64,000 bases of DNA from Gallionella sp. (lineage in GTDB: Bacteria; Pseudomonadota; Gammaproteobacteria; Burkholderiales; Gallionellaceae). The notes beneath the pieces were generated by a model. That model searched no databases. It was not told where the DNA came from and was given only the letters and a program-made list of their open reading frames with translations. Every line of letters begins with the position of its first letter. The first letter of the stretch is position 1. The stretch is taken from the NCBI GenBank assembly GCA_030681375.1, contig JAUXWM010000042.1, positions 1-64,000 of the forward strand, written 5' to 3'. Made by a program: the position numbers and the translations under genes. This document shows, one piece after another, positions 20,093-29,698 of this stretch.

Positions 20093-20674
20093 CTAATCGT
20101 TTACGCCACCAAGCACGCCGTAAAAAAACTGGGACAGTGCGCGGGTATTTCTCGGCCCGTTGACCTGAACCGTAATACGATAAAACAGCTTCCCAACTGG
20201 CAAGGGAATATTGTTGGCATCCGCCAGCAAGACACCGGCTGTATCATAAAGCGGCGCTGCCTTGCATTTGCTGAAAGTCGGCACTTCCTGAAAATTCGCT
20301 GTCCCTACGCACATCCGCTCTACCATATACTGCACGGCATATCCTGATAAGTTCACGCTGGAAGATGGGATAACCTTCCACGTTGCCGCCTGCGTGGGCA
20401 GCCTCGATACCGTACTGATCGCTGAATAGTTCGGATAATAGTAAGTCTTCCCCGTGAAAACCTTGGGGTCCGGCTCCGCATCGATTTCCGCATAAGCCTG
20501 CTCCGCCCCGATGTCCGCCATCTGAATGGCGGCCTCATTGAAGGCGATATTGCCCGAAACCACGTTGCTGGTATCGACGGTACGCATCAGCGCGACGGCC
20601 GTCAGCGAAATGGCCACCAGTGCAATCAGCGCAATCACCAGCACCACGCCCTGCTGTTTATGACGGTAATTCAT
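20093..20674 (-). CDS. PilX-type minor pilin (second operon)
   Basis: 193 aa from ATG 20674. N-terminus NYRHKQQG then VVLVIALIALVAISLTAVAL is a PilX/GspK-like leader and helix without Glu5. MRTVDTSNVVSGNIAFNEAAIQMADIGAEQAYAEI matches PilX. Its ATG shares one base with the pilW stop (TGATG). Four Cys-free blocks alternate with two Cys (RMCVG, SKCKA) that could form a disulfide. Last gene of the second minor-pilin operon. The open frame extends upstream to 20935 but that part lies antisense-like inside pilW and is not used. Confidence 0.87.
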   Translation of the reverse strand: MNYRHKQQGVVLVIALIALVAISLTAVALMRTVDTSNVVSGNIAFNEAAIQMADIGAEQAYAEIDAEPDPKVFTGKTYYYPNYSAISTVSRLPTQAATWKVIPSSSVNLSGYAVQYMVERMCVGTANFQEVPTFSKCKAAPLYDTAGVLLADANNIPLPVGKLFYRITVQVNGPRNTRALSQFFYGVLGGVND

Positions 20675-21798
20675 CACAAATTCCCCCATATCACGTTGCG
20701 GATAGGGATGATGGTCTGATAGACCTTGTAGCGATAGCATTGCCACTCTTGGCCGACAGTCGTGCTCAGACTGATCAACGGAGCATTGCTGCTGGCCGGT
20801 GTGGTGTTTGGTTTTACCCAGGAAACGGGCGCAACCGTCGTGGTGGTACAGGCGGCTTTCTGCGCGCTTCTGGCAACAATGGCAACCCGGATCGCCTTGA
20901 TGCGCGCAATTTCGGCTGCTGAAGGAGCAGCCCAATCGCTCCCGGAACAGGCATTGCCGGTCGCATCTGTCCAGCAGCTTACCGGCAGGCTACCCGCATC
21001 GGCTACGCCATACTGCATCTGCATGTTGACGATGTCAGTCGCCACGGTATTCCAGTTGGTGCCGCTGTTAACGGAGTGATTCAAGTTTAAGCCGGCGTCG
21101 ATCTGGTAGCGCAGATCAGGAAATGCGGGCGCGCTCTGCCCCAGATTAATAATGCTGGCAGTGGGTGCTGTAGCTGCATCGATTGCAGGCAGGCTGGTCG
21201 CCTGTAGCAATGCACAGCTCTTACTGACGCTGTAATTGGCTTTCGGAATCAGCAGGTAATCATTCTGTTTGATGGCTTTGCTGGTGTCCACCCTGATGGA
21301 TGAGAGGGTCGGCGTATCGGATAAAGCAGCGGTAAGCATGGCAGTGCCTCCTCCTGTGACGATGCCGCCGATGTCCGAATCCAGCCTGTGTGTGGTGAGT
21401 GAATCAGAGCCGGTACCGCCGTCAGTGATTTTTACCGGCGCAACATCCACATTGTTAATTTTGACACAAGGCAGGGTGCCGGGCGTCGTGCTGGCATCAA
21501 CCAGTCCGTATCCGGCCATGCGTATGTCCTGCTCGATGGAATACAACGCGAGTAAGCCGTTTTGCTGCATGTCCGCGCCTCCGCCCGTAGTGCGGCGCTG
21601 CGTCTCGAAGGTCGATACGGTGGAGAAAATAGCCAGCGACGCGATCAGGCCGAGCGCCAGACCGACCAGCAGCTCTATGAGCGTAAAACCACCTTCATTC
21701 AGGAATAGGCGATTTATCGCCTTATATTCCGTGGGAATGCCCGTGCGGCATTGACGAGGGATTTTAGAGGTTTTCATTTGGCGCACGCATTCGCTCAT
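20674..21798 (-). CDS. PilW-type minor pilin (second operon)
   Basis: 374 aa from ATG 21798; an in-frame ATG at 21777 gives a shorter leader and is equally possible, since neither has a strong ribosome site. The prepilin site is NEGG followed by FTLIELLVGLALGLIASLAI with Glu5. ADMQQNGLLALYSIEQDIRMAGYGL is the PilW signature. The leader before the cleavage site is unusually long (about 36 residues from 21798, 29 from 21777). It lies 1 bp after pilV and overlaps pilX by 1 bp. It differs from the first operon's PilW outside the helix and signature. Confidence 0.88.
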   Translation of the reverse strand: MSECVRQMKTSKIPRQCRTGIPTEYKAINRLFLNEGGFTLIELLVGLALGLIASLAIFSTVSTFETQRRTTGGGADMQQNGLLALYSIEQDIRMAGYGLVDASTTPGTLPCVKINNVDVAPVKITDGGTGSDSLTTHRLDSDIGGIVTGGGTAMLTAALSDTPTLSSIRVDTSKAIKQNDYLLIPKANYSVSKSCALLQATSLPAIDAATAPTASIINLGQSAPAFPDLRYQIDAGLNLNHSVNSGTNWNTVATDIVNMQMQYGVADAGSLPVSCWTDATGNACSGSDWAAPSAAEIARIKAIRVAIVARSAQKAACTTTTVAPVSWVKPNTTPASSNAPLISLSTTVGQEWQCYRYKVYQTIIPIRNVIWGNL

Positions 21799-21799
21799 G

Positions 21800-22279
21800 C
21801 TAGTTAAATTTAATTTCCGTTTTTGTCACATAATTGTGCATCGTCGCCTGATTTTGCGGCGACTGCCAATACAGCGTCACCGTAACCTGATCACCGTTAA
21901 TGGCGATGACGGGCTGGTTGGCCGCATTGGTCACACCGGGCAAAAACCCGGACTGAATCTGCGTCACCCAGGCTTGCGTATTCGCATTGCCATTACTGCT
22001 TGTGCAGGGGTTGCAGGCGTAACTGGGTTGAACGACATAACTGGTCGGCATCGTGCCGGCAACAGCCAGTGGATCCGTCCACATATGCGCGATGATCTGG
22101 TTGGCCAGAAAGGCCGCATCTGAACGGTAACGCGCGTCCAGCGTATTGCTGATGGCCGTGGCCTGCAGGCCGATCACCCCGAGTATGCCCATGGAGAAAA
22201 TCAGAAACGCTATCAGCGCCTCCAGCAGAATAGAACCCTGCTGTGCATGTTTCGATGATGAGAAATAGTTGGAATTCAC
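21800..22279 (-). CDS. PilV-type minor pilin (second operon)
   Basis: 159 aa. The start is GTG 22279 with a strong GAGGAG site five bases upstream; no better ATG is available. Leader KHAQQG is followed by SILLEALIAFLIFSMGILGV, with Ser at mature position 1 and Glu5 kept. VIGLQATAISNTLDARYRSDAAFLANQIIAHMW matches PilV/GspI. It contains a CNPC pair near residue 85. It sits 9 bp after the FimT gene in the same order as the first operon. Confidence 0.87.
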   Translation of the reverse strand: MNSNYFSSSKHAQQGSILLEALIAFLIFSMGILGVIGLQATAISNTLDARYRSDAAFLANQIIAHMWTDPLAVAGTMPTSYVVQPSYACNPCTSSNGNANTQAWVTQIQSGFLPGVTNAANQPVIAINGDQVTVTLYWQSPQNQATMHNYVTKTEIKFN

Positions 22280-22288
22280 CGCAACTCC

Positions 22289-22918
22289 TCAGGGACAACC
22301 GCGTGAATTGGACGAGGGGAAGGAAGGGTCGCATAATTTGGCCATGCCGGAACTGCTTATCATGATGACCAGTCTGCGGGTATCGGGAGCCGACGGATTG
22401 CTGACATCTATCCGGGTAATTCTGGTCACAGAGGCATCCGTCACCACCTGGCCGAAGGCATTGAAAACCACGCCCGGCAAGGGATTCGTGCCCATCCCTG
22501 TTCCCGCCGCTATGGCGGTCGCGCAACAATTGCTTGCCGCAAGTGTCGCCGTGCTCACGCCGAGACGGGCGTTGGTTCCGCTTTCCTGCGCCCCAACCGT
22601 TTGCACCTGATTGGCAGTGGGGAAGGTGCCCGGCGCGGTCAGACTGTCCGTGGTAATTGTCCAGCACCCCATGCTGCTACAACCTGTGCCATTTGGATTG
22701 GCGAGCTGAAAACGGGTGCGGACATTTTGCCGGACAGCCTCACCGCGCGCGAGTTGCAATCCGGTCAGCACAGATTCAGCCGTTGCTTTTACCTGAGCGT
22801 TCTGCATCCAGGCCGACAATCCCGGAATACCGATGGCGACAACGGTAGCGACAATAACCACCGTTACCATGACCTCGATCATGGTAATGCCGCGTTGTAT
22901 GAAGCGCAGCCCTAGCAT
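22289..22918 (-). CDS. FimT/GspH-type minor pilin (second operon)
   Basis: 209 aa. Very short leader MLGLRFIQRG followed by ITMIEVMVTVVIVATVVAIG (Glu5 kept, Ile at position 1). Then GLQLARGEAVRQNVRTRFQL, the FimT/GspH signature. The C-terminal half holds several Cys residues, including a CC pair, and a TRRLVIMISSSGMAKLC end typical of GspH. Its ATG lies 4 bases inside the end of the preceding pilE frame (7-nt overlap), so expression is coupled. Confidence 0.87.
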   Translation of the reverse strand: MLGLRFIQRGITMIEVMVTVVIVATVVAIGIPGLSAWMQNAQVKATAESVLTGLQLARGEAVRQNVRTRFQLANPNGTGCSSMGCWTITTDSLTAPGTFPTANQVQTVGAQESGTNARLGVSTATLAASNCCATAIAAGTGMGTNPLPGVVFNAFGQVVTDASVTRITRIDVSNPSAPDTRRLVIMISSSGMAKLCDPSFPSSNSRGCP

Positions 22919-23325
22919 CCCTGGCCCGCCTTGGTGATCCAGCAGGCGGCCGTACTTGCTGCCCCGTCAAATCGGGTGGTGGCTTTGGCGTTGCTCGCAT
23001 TAATAGTGTAGGCATAGCTATTGGCTGCGCCCAACCCTTGACCGGCAACATTGCTGGCCGTGAGCGTGTAACTGTCGGCCGCAAGCGTACAAGCGTAAGA
23101 AAAATAACGGGTCGCAGCCGGACAGGTAAAACCTGCGTAAGTACGATTATCCTGATAATACTGCTCTATGCTTACCCGCGCGGAAGTGAGCGCGGACTGC
23201 GCTTCGACCAGTTTTCCTCGCGCCATGTATGCGGTGTACATCGGTATCGCAACTGCCGAAAGGATGCCGACGATAGCCACCACTATCATGATTTCAATCA
23301 GTGTAAAGCCGCGCTGCATTCTCAT
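22912..23325 (-). CDS. pilE: PilE-like type IV pilin (second operon)
   Basis: 137 aa from ATG 23325, which has GGGAGAA seven bases upstream; the frame is open further upstream but without a ribosome site. Leader MRMQRG then FTLIEIMIVVAIVGILSAVA with Glu5. Four Cys are present (FTCPAATRYFSYAC; AACWITKAGQGC), unlike the Cys-free PilE of the first operon, so two disulfides are possible. It is the first gene of this operon, whereas its counterpart is the last pilin gene of the first operon. Confidence 0.9.
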   Translation of the reverse strand: MRMQRGFTLIEIMIVVAIVGILSAVAIPMYTAYMARGKLVEAQSALTSARVSIEQYYQDNRTYAGFTCPAATRYFSYACTLAADSYTLTASNVAGQGLGAANSYAYTINASNAKATTRFDGAASTAACWITKAGQGC

Positions 23326-23442
23326 CTTGATTCTCCCTGCGTTGCATATTAGGTCGCATGGTCGAACAAGGCCACACCAAACCGACTGGAGGCCGTTCAA
23401 TCGGGACAGGCGGCGTGATAGGCAACCCGGGGAATATTCGAT

Positions 23443-24573
23443 TTATGCCGACTCTTCTTCCACGGTGAAAATGCGTTTATGTTCACGTATCGCGTAGCGA
23501 TCCGTCATGCCCGCGATGTAATCCGCCACTACCCGCGCCCTGTCCGCCTCCGCAAGCGTGCCCGGTGTCTTAAACGGCAGCAGACGGCTGTCCTCCATGA
23601 AAACGCCGAATAAGTCACGTATGATGCGCTGCGCCTTGGCACTCATGCGCATCACGCGGTAATGACGGTAGAGATGGCTGTGCAAAAACTTCTTGAGCTC
23701 GCGCTGCTGTTTGTTCAACTCCGCACTAAAAGCAATCAACGCGGGTGCATTGCGTACATCTTCCAGACTGCTCAAATTTTGGGCGGCAATATTGAGCGCG
23801 CTTTGACGGATTAAATCAGTTACCAGCGTATTAATCATGCGCCGCACGGTTTCGTGCACCACGCGCCGTTCCGGCAAATCCGGATAAGCCTCACGCACCT
23901 GATGCAAATGTTCCGCCACCAGCGGTACGGCAGCGAGTTGCTCTAGGGTGATGAGCCCTGAACGCAAGCCATCATCCACATCATGATTGTTGTAAGCGAT
24001 TTCATCGGCCAGATTGGCGATTTGCCCCTCCAGTGCAGGGCGACGATTATTCAGAAAACGCTCCCCCAGTTCGCCCAGCAGTGCTGCCTGTTCCAGACTA
24101 CAGTGCTTGAGCATCCCCTCGCGTGTCTCAAAACAGAGATTCAGCCCGTCGAACGTCGCATAACGCTCTTCCAGCACATCCACCACCCGCACGGATTGCA
24201 AATTATGCTCGAAGCCGCCGTAAGCTTTCATGCAGTCGTTCAGCGCTTCCTGTCCGGCATGACCAAACGGCGTGTGTCCCAGGTCATGCGCCAGTGAAAT
24301 CGCTTCGGCCAGATCTTCATTCAAATGCAGATTGCGCGCGATCGAGCGGGCAATTTGTGCCACTTCGATGCTATGGGTCAAACGGGTACGAAACAGGTCG
24401 CCCTCATGATTCACAAACACCTGGGTCTTGTATTCCAGACGGCGAAATGCGCCGGAATGAATGATGCGGTCACGATCACGCTGAAATTCGCTGCGTCCCT
24501 GCGGCGCAGCCTCGGCTAAGCGTCTGCCGCGCGAATTGGCCTCGGACACCGCATAGGGCGCGAGTGCTGTCAT
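23443..24573 (-). CDS. dgt: dGTP triphosphohydrolase-like HD protein
   Basis: 376 aa from ATG 24573. HD-domain metal ligands are visible: [14 protein letters not shown], then [15 protein letters not shown], then [30 protein letters not shown] is the conserved N-terminal block of the Dgt family. It is expected to hydrolyse dNTPs to deoxynucleosides and tripolyphosphate. The length of about 376 aa places it in the shorter, type-2 Dgt-like group rather than the E. coli type of about 505 aa. It overlaps aroB by 4 bases; the aroK-aroB-dgt order is common in this class. Confidence 0.92.
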   Translation of the reverse strand: MTALAPYAVSEANSRGRRLAEAAPQGRSEFQRDRDRIIHSGAFRRLEYKTQVFVNHEGDLFRTRLTHSIEVAQIARSIARNLHLNEDLAEAISLAHDLGHTPFGHAGQEALNDCMKAYGGFEHNLQSVRVVDVLEERYATFDGLNLCFETREGMLKHCSLEQAALLGELGERFLNNRRPALEGQIANLADEIAYNNHDVDDGLRSGLITLEQLAAVPLVAEHLHQVREAYPDLPERRVVHETVRRMINTLVTDLIRQSALNIAAQNLSSLEDVRNAPALIAFSAELNKQQRELKKFLHSHLYRHYRVMRMSAKAQRIIRDLFGVFMEDSRLLPFKTPGTLAEADRARVVADYIAGMTDRYAIREHKRIFTVEEESA

Positions 24574-25649
24574 ACACACGCCTCAAGCGTTTGTTGCAAC
24601 AATGCGGAGGGCACATCGCCCTTTAGCACAGCCTTGCCGACTTCCTGAAGCAGCACAAAACGCATTTTTCCGCCCTCAACTTTTTTGTCATGCCCCATGT
24701 AATCCAGATATTTTTCCACGCCCAGATCGGGAGACACGACAGGCAGTCTGGCGCGCTGAAATAAGGTACGTATGCGCACCACATCCTGCGCGCTGATCCA
24801 GCCCATGCGCTGCGACAAGTCAGCGGCCATCACCGTGCCCGCCGCTACAGCTTCTCCATGCAGCCAGTTGCCGTAACCCATACCCGACTCAATGGCATGG
24901 CCAAAAGTATGGCCCAGATTCAGCAGGGCGCGCTCGCCACTTTCGCGTTCATCTGCAGCCACGACTTCCGCCTTATGCTGGCAACTGCGCAACACCGCAT
25001 ATTGCAGCGCCTGAGTGTCGCGCGCCAGCAGCTTGTCCATATTCTGCTCCAGCCATTCAAGAAAAGGCAGGTCGCGTATCAATCCATACTTGATGACCTC
25101 TGCCAGCCCGGCCGACAGCTCCTTGTCCGGCAGGGTATCCAGCGTTGAAATGTCGGCCAGCACCAGTCGCGGCTGATAGAACGCACCTATCATGTTTTTG
25201 CCAAGCGGGTGATTGATGCCGGTCTTGCCGCCCACCGAGGAATCCACCTGCGACAGCAGCGTAGTCGGTATCTGGATAAAGGGCACGCCGCGCAAATAAG
25301 TCGCCGCGGCATAACCCGTCATGTCACCGATCACCCCTCCACCCAGCGCGATAAGCGGTGTACTGCGTTCGCAACGGTGGGTCAGCAGCGCGTCATAAAT
25401 CGTATTGAGCGTATCGGCTGTCTTGTAGGCCTCACCATCCGGCAGCACGATCGGCATGCTGTGCACCCCCATCTCCTGCAGGGTCTGCTGCAACCCTTCC
25501 AGATACAGAGGCGCCACCGTGGTGTTGGTGACGATGGCAACCCGCTTGCCGGGCAGATGGGCTGTCAGCAGCTCCGCATTTGCCAGCAGACCGGTACCGA
25601 TATGTATGGGGTAACTGCGCTCTGCCAATCCTACTGTTAATGTTTGCAT
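24570..25649 (-). CDS. aroB: 3-dehydroquinate synthase
   Basis: 359 aa. It cyclises DAHP to 3-dehydroquinate in the shikimate pathway, using NAD+ and a divalent metal. Visible motifs are [21 protein letters not shown] (NAD binding), [21 protein letters not shown] and the metal-binding His in [12 protein letters not shown] and [13 protein letters not shown] 25649 follows the aroK stop by 13 bp, so aroK and aroB form one unit that continues into dgt. Confidence 0.97.
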   Translation of the reverse strand: MQTLTVGLAERSYPIHIGTGLLANAELLTAHLPGKRVAIVTNTTVAPLYLEGLQQTLQEMGVHSMPIVLPDGEAYKTADTLNTIYDALLTHRCERSTPLIALGGGVIGDMTGYAAATYLRGVPFIQIPTTLLSQVDSSVGGKTGINHPLGKNMIGAFYQPRLVLADISTLDTLPDKELSAGLAEVIKYGLIRDLPFLEWLEQNMDKLLARDTQALQYAVLRSCQHKAEVVAADERESGERALLNLGHTFGHAIESGMGYGNWLHGEAVAAGTVMAADLSQRMGWISAQDVVRIRTLFQRARLPVVSPDLGVEKYLDYMGHDKKVEGGKMRFVLLQEVGKAVLKGDVPSALLQQTLEACV

Positions 25650-25662
25650 AATCTTCTATTGG

Positions 25663-26229
25663 TTACGTTTTCGGTAGTTTTCGGTAGTTCTCGATTTCAC
25701 CCGCCAGCTTAAGCATCAGGCCATGTACGCTTTGTCTGCCTGTGGGCATGACGATATCGGCCGCCTGCTGATAGAGCGAATCGCGTTGATGCAGCAACTC
25801 GACGAGCTTGGCATGCACATTTCCCGTTTGCAGCAGGGGGCGATTTTTATCGTTGCGCGTGCGCAGCCACAAGTCATGAACGCTGGCCTTCAGGTAGATG
25901 ACCAGGCCGTTCTGTTGCATCATCATACGATTTTCAGCAGCCAGCACTGCGCCACCCCCCGTGGCCAGCACCAGATTATCGCGCTGCAACAGTGCTTCGA
26001 GCGCAGCGGTCTCACGCTGGCGAAAGCCAGCCTCGCCTTCCACATCGAAGATATGCGGGATGGTCACGCCCGTGCGCGACTGAATTTCTTCATCGCTATC
26101 CACAAATACCTTATCCAGATGCCTCGCCAGGATGCGCCCCATGGTGGTTTTACCCGAGCCCATCATGCCGACCAGAATCAGGTTACCCGACTGGTATTTG
26201 CGTGTATCGTTTGTAGTGCTGTTTTGCAT
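25663..26229 (-). CDS. aroK: shikimate kinase
   Basis: 188 aa. P-loop VGMMGSGKTTMGRILA (about residues 20-35), shikimate-binding DSDEEIQSRTG and FRQRETAALEALL, and the GGGAVL motif define the family. It phosphorylates shikimate at O3. It follows the pilQ terminator region by about 80 bp; in many proteobacteria pilQ and aroK are adjacent, so the pil and aro genes are partly co-transcribed there. Here a hairpin lies between them. Confidence 0.96.
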   Translation of the reverse strand: MQNSTTNDTRKYQSGNLILVGMMGSGKTTMGRILARHLDKVFVDSDEEIQSRTGVTIPHIFDVEGEAGFRQRETAALEALLQRDNLVLATGGGAVLAAENRMMMQQNGLVIYLKASVHDLWLRTRNDKNRPLLQTGNVHAKLVELLHQRDSLYQQAADIVMPTGRQSVHGLMLKLAGEIENYRKLPKT

Positions 26230-26255
26230 AGCCCGGATTGTAAACTATTAATTCA

Positions 26256-26279
26256 AAGGCCCGGACTGAGCCGGGCCTT
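26256..26279 (-). terminator. hairpin after pilQ
   Basis: Perfect 9-bp stem AAGGCCCGG / CCGGGCCTT with a 6-nt loop, 31 bp beyond the pilQ stop. On the minus strand it is followed by TTGAATTAAT, a modest T-tract. It probably ends the pilMNOPQ transcript, possibly with read-through into aroK. Confidence 0.75.
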
Positions 26280-26309
26280 GATGTCGCATATTTCCTAGTA
26301 ACTGCCGGA

Positions 26310-28550
26310 TTAACGCAGGTTCAACGCGTCCTGCATGATTTTAGGCGAAAGGAAAATCAGCAGTTCGTCCTTGCTTGTTGAAGTGCCCTTGCTCTTGAAT
26401 AAATTACCCAATACAGGGATATCACCCAGCAACGGCACCTTGTTGACTACGGTTGAGTCGCTCTGCTTGTAAACTCCGCCAATAACCACCGTCCCCCCAT
26501 TCTCTATCAATACTTTGGTGACCACCTTATTGGTGTTGATGGGTATGCCGGCAGGCACTGAAACCCCGCGAGAATCCTTGTTAACTTCCACCGTCATGTC
26601 CACGTTATTGTCCGGTGTGATTTTGGTCTTGACGCCGAGTCTCAATACCGCTTTCTTGAAGGAAGTCGTGCTCGTTACCACACCGCCCGATACCGAATTG
26701 ATGGTGTAGGGAATTTCTTCGCCCTGTTCGATGATCGCCCAATCGGTATCGTTATCGGAGCTGACCACACGCGGACTGGAGATAATCTTGCCCTGCTCAT
26801 CCGATTCCATGGCGTTCAACTCGATATTGAGTATCTTGGTTGCCGCCGCGTTGAACAACGCGAACTGGAACACGCCCGCCAGCGGCGCTCCTGCGGCAGT
26901 AACAGGCAAATTGACGTTCCCGGTACCCGGCGTAAGCACGGTACCCAGGCCGACGCCACCTGCACCACCCGCGCCCACCAGACCGCCCCGTATGCCGGTC
27001 ACTCCATTCGCGCCGCCCGCCGCCGCAACAGGCTGACCGGTGTAACCCAGTCTTACCCCCAGATTTCTGGCAAATCCGTCACGTGCCTCAACCACACGCG
27101 CCTCGATCAGTACCTGTCTGGCCGGCACATCAATTTGCTTGATGATCTTGCGTACTTCTTCAAGACGGGACGGGGTATCCTTTACGAACAGCGTGTTGGT
27201 GCGCGCGTCCGCCATTGCACTGCCTCGTTTGGACAAGATGCTGGCTGAAGAAGACAGACCATTGCCGGACGGCGTCGCATCACCCTGTTCTGCAGTGCCT
27301 TTTACCGCGCCCTTGCCGGTCAAAATATCGGCCGCTGCCGCTGCCGTCTGGTAACCCAGCTGGAAGCTTTCGGTGTGCAATTCTTCAAGCTCGGAAATTT
27401 CCTGGCGCGAAGTCAAACCCGTTTTTTCAGACTTAGCCAATTCTTCACGCGGTGCGACCCGTATCACATTGCCGTTCTTGCGCTGTTCCAGATCCCGGCT
27501 TTGCAGGATGATATCCAGCGCCTGATCCCAGGGAACATCCTTCAGGCGCAAGGTCAGATTACCCTGCACACTGTCGCTGATCACCATGTTCAACTCGGTA
27601 AAGTCCGCAATGACATTCAAGGCCTCGCGCACGGAAATATCCTGGAAATTGAGTGTCAATTTCTCGCCCGCATAACCAGAATGAGCACCCTTAACCAGCT
27701 TGTTGGGGTCCTCTGTGACCGCTTTGACTTCGATAATGAATTTATTATCGGTTTGATAGGCCGCGTGCTCCCACATCCCTTTAGGCTCGATTTCCATGCG
27801 GACATTGGCACCCTGCGCGAAGGTGTTGACTATGTGCACAGGCGTTGCAAAATCAACCACATCCAGCTTGCGTTGCAATTTGCCGGGCAAATTGGTTTTC
27901 AGAAAATCCACGACCAGCTTGGTGCCCTGCCGGTGTATGTCGATGCCCACGCCTGAATCGGAAAGACCAACCTGAATACGCGCTTCGCCATTCTTGCCGC
28001 GACGGAAATCCAGATCGCTCAATGTATGCTTTTGCGTTCCCTGACTGGCTTCCGCAAAGCGCGAAGTCGTGTCAGTCGATGCCAAGCCCGCAACTTTTCC
28101 GCGCAAGGTGATCAGGACATTATTTCCATCCAGCTTGGTGTCATAAGACAACATCTGGTTGAGATTAATGACCAGCCGGGTGCGCGTTCCGGCCTGGACG
28201 ATGTTGGCGCTACGCAGCTCGCCAACTGCAAAATTCTGCACAGATTTTCCCAGGCCATTGGCTGTACCCGGAAAATCAAGGGCAATGCGCGGTGGTGTAT
28301 TGATGGTAAATCCGGCCGGAAGATTAGCCAGCGGTTCAGCCAGTTCGACTTTGATTACGGTCGCACCCGCACCGGTATCGGTGACGCTTAATGCAGTAAT
28401 GGTATTTTGCGTCTGTGCATTGGCCTGAACCATGGCAAAAACCATCAGCAAACCAAACAAGCGTGCTGTTGCTCTGGCTATGGCATTAACAGTCCGCGTC
28501 ACAAACATCCGTGATAATAGAGTTGAATTCATGTCTTTAAGCGGTCCCAT
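26310..28550 (-). CDS. pilQ: type IV pilus secretin PilQ
   Basis: 746 aa from ATG 28550, which has AAGGAG eight bases upstream overlapping the pilP stop. A signal peptide ends near VQANA|QTQ. Two AMIN domains (peptidoglycan binding) occupy roughly 45-270. The STN/N0 domain follows (LNFQDISVREALNVIADFTELNM), then a secretin N1 domain (RTNTLFVKDTPSRLEEVRKIIKQIDVPARQVLIEARVVEA) and the C-terminal secretin pore. A Gly/Ala-rich low-complexity insertion lies near 515-565. PilQ forms the outer-membrane channel through which pili extend. It is last in the operon. Confidence 0.96.
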   Translation of the reverse strand: MGPLKDMNSTLLSRMFVTRTVNAIARATARLFGLLMVFAMVQANAQTQNTITALSVTDTGAGATVIKVELAEPLANLPAGFTINTPPRIALDFPGTANGLGKSVQNFAVGELRSANIVQAGTRTRLVINLNQMLSYDTKLDGNNVLITLRGKVAGLASTDTTSRFAEASQGTQKHTLSDLDFRRGKNGEARIQVGLSDSGVGIDIHRQGTKLVVDFLKTNLPGKLQRKLDVVDFATPVHIVNTFAQGANVRMEIEPKGMWEHAAYQTDNKFIIEVKAVTEDPNKLVKGAHSGYAGEKLTLNFQDISVREALNVIADFTELNMVISDSVQGNLTLRLKDVPWDQALDIILQSRDLEQRKNGNVIRVAPREELAKSEKTGLTSRQEISELEELHTESFQLGYQTAAAAADILTGKGAVKGTAEQGDATPSGNGLSSSASILSKRGSAMADARTNTLFVKDTPSRLEEVRKIIKQIDVPARQVLIEARVVEARDGFARNLGVRLGYTGQPVAAAGGANGVTGIRGGLVGAGGAGGVGLGTVLTPGTGNVNLPVTAAGAPLAGVFQFALFNAAATKILNIELNAMESDEQGKIISSPRVVSSDNDTDWAIIEQGEEIPYTINSVSGGVVTSTTSFKKAVLRLGVKTKITPDNNVDMTVEVNKDSRGVSVPAGIPINTNKVVTKVLIENGGTVVIGGVYKQSDSTVVNKVPLLGDIPVLGNLFKSKGTSTSKDELLIFLSPKIMQDALNLR

Positions 28551-28554
28551 TGCA

Positions 28555-29070
28555 CTACTCCTTATCAACCAATTGCAGACTGCTGATACGCTCAGACCAG
28601 TCTCCGGCGCTATCTTGCACCACTTCTTTAATCACGATTTCAGTATCGGTCAATTGTTTTATCAAACCGAAATTCATGCCCATATAGTTACCTGCCCGGA
28701 CCCGGTACAATTTTCCGTCAGGCGCACGCACCACGGCGTGTCCTGTTTTGCCCTTGGACACATAACCCACCATCTTGAGATTTTCCAGCGGATATTCCTC
28801 CAGTGCCTCCTTGGGCCTGTCCATATCCGGTTCATTTTCCCCGCGTTTCCCGCTTTGAGCCGATTCCGGCTTGCGCGGTTTGAATGGATCCGCCAAACCC
28901 GTATCGTTATCGTAGGCAAAGGGCACATAAAGCTGAATATTAGGCGGAGGCTGAACCCGGCCACGCATATCCGCACCGGAGTTTTTAACGAATTCACGCA
29001 AATCCTCAAATTCGTCACCACCGCAAGCGGTCAGCAATAGCGTAGCCAACACAAGATAAATGTATCTCAT
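28555..29070 (-). CDS. pilP: type IV pilus assembly lipoprotein PilP
   Basis: 171 aa. Lipoprotein signal with lipobox LLTAC (Cys16). A Pro-rich linker is followed by a C-terminal beta domain (NLKMVGYVSKGKTGHAVVRAPDGKLYRVRAGNYMG). PilP links the inner-membrane PilM/N/O platform to PilQ. Its ATG overlaps the pilO stop by one base. Gene order and length are standard. Confidence 0.95.
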   Translation of the reverse strand: MRYIYLVLATLLLTACGGDEFEDLREFVKNSGADMRGRVQPPPNIQLYVPFAYDNDTGLADPFKPRKPESAQSGKRGENEPDMDRPKEALEEYPLENLKMVGYVSKGKTGHAVVRAPDGKLYRVRAGNYMGMNFGLIKQLTDTEIVIKEVVQDSAGDWSERISSLQLVDKE

Positions 29071-29693
29071 TAGTTAGCCCCCCCCGCCCTGGCCGCTTTT
29101 CTTTGCGCCGCCAGCTCTTCATCATCCAGATAGCGGAACGTCTTGGCAATGGCATCCATAGTCAACGCGCCGCCAACCGGTGCAATGGCAATTTCATTCA
29201 GCGTCACGATTCGCGGCAACATGGAAATGTCACTGGCAAATCTTCCCAAATCGTCATAATTACCCGTCACCTTGATGGCAATCGGTTGCTCGGCAAACGA
29301 TCCCTGTATGCTTTCTGCGCCCGGGCGGAACAATTCAAACTGCAAACCGCGCCCCAGTCCCGCCTGATTGATGTCAGTCAACAAAGCGTCCATTTCTGAT
29401 TTGTTCGGCAACTGTTTCAGCAACGCGCCGAACGATTCCTGTGTTTCCAGCAGTTGTTTTTTGATCAAATCCAGATTCACTGCCTGCTGTTTCTTGATCA
29501 GAAAGGTTTCCTTGAGACTGATTTCCTGTTCTTTCACGGCTCTCAGGCTTTCCCATTGACCCTGCCAGTCCAGCAGCGCCCCCATTACCACCACACCCAC
29601 AAATATCGCCGCGAAGGCCATTAGCTTTGCTGGCCACGGCCAAACGCCCGGCGTTTTCGGGTTGAGATTTTTTAGATCATCTAAAGTCATCAT
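29070..29693 (-). CDS. pilO: type IV pilus inner-membrane protein PilO
   Basis: 207 aa. A short cytoplasmic N-terminus is followed by one membrane helix (about 25-45) and a coiled coil (ESLRAVKEQEISLKETFLIKKQ). The periplasmic ferredoxin-like domain follows, with GRGLQFELFRPGAE and IAIKVTGNYDDLGRFASDISMLPRIVTL. PilO pairs with PilN and binds PilP. It starts 5 bp after the pilN stop. Confidence 0.95.
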   Translation of the reverse strand: MMTLDDLKNLNPKTPGVWPWPAKLMAFAAIFVGVVVMGALLDWQGQWESLRAVKEQEISLKETFLIKKQQAVNLDLIKKQLLETQESFGALLKQLPNKSEMDALLTDINQAGLGRGLQFELFRPGAESIQGSFAEQPIAIKVTGNYDDLGRFASDISMLPRIVTLNEIAIAPVGGALTMDAIAKTFRYLDDEELAAQRKAARAGGAN

Positions 29694-29698
29694 TACAC

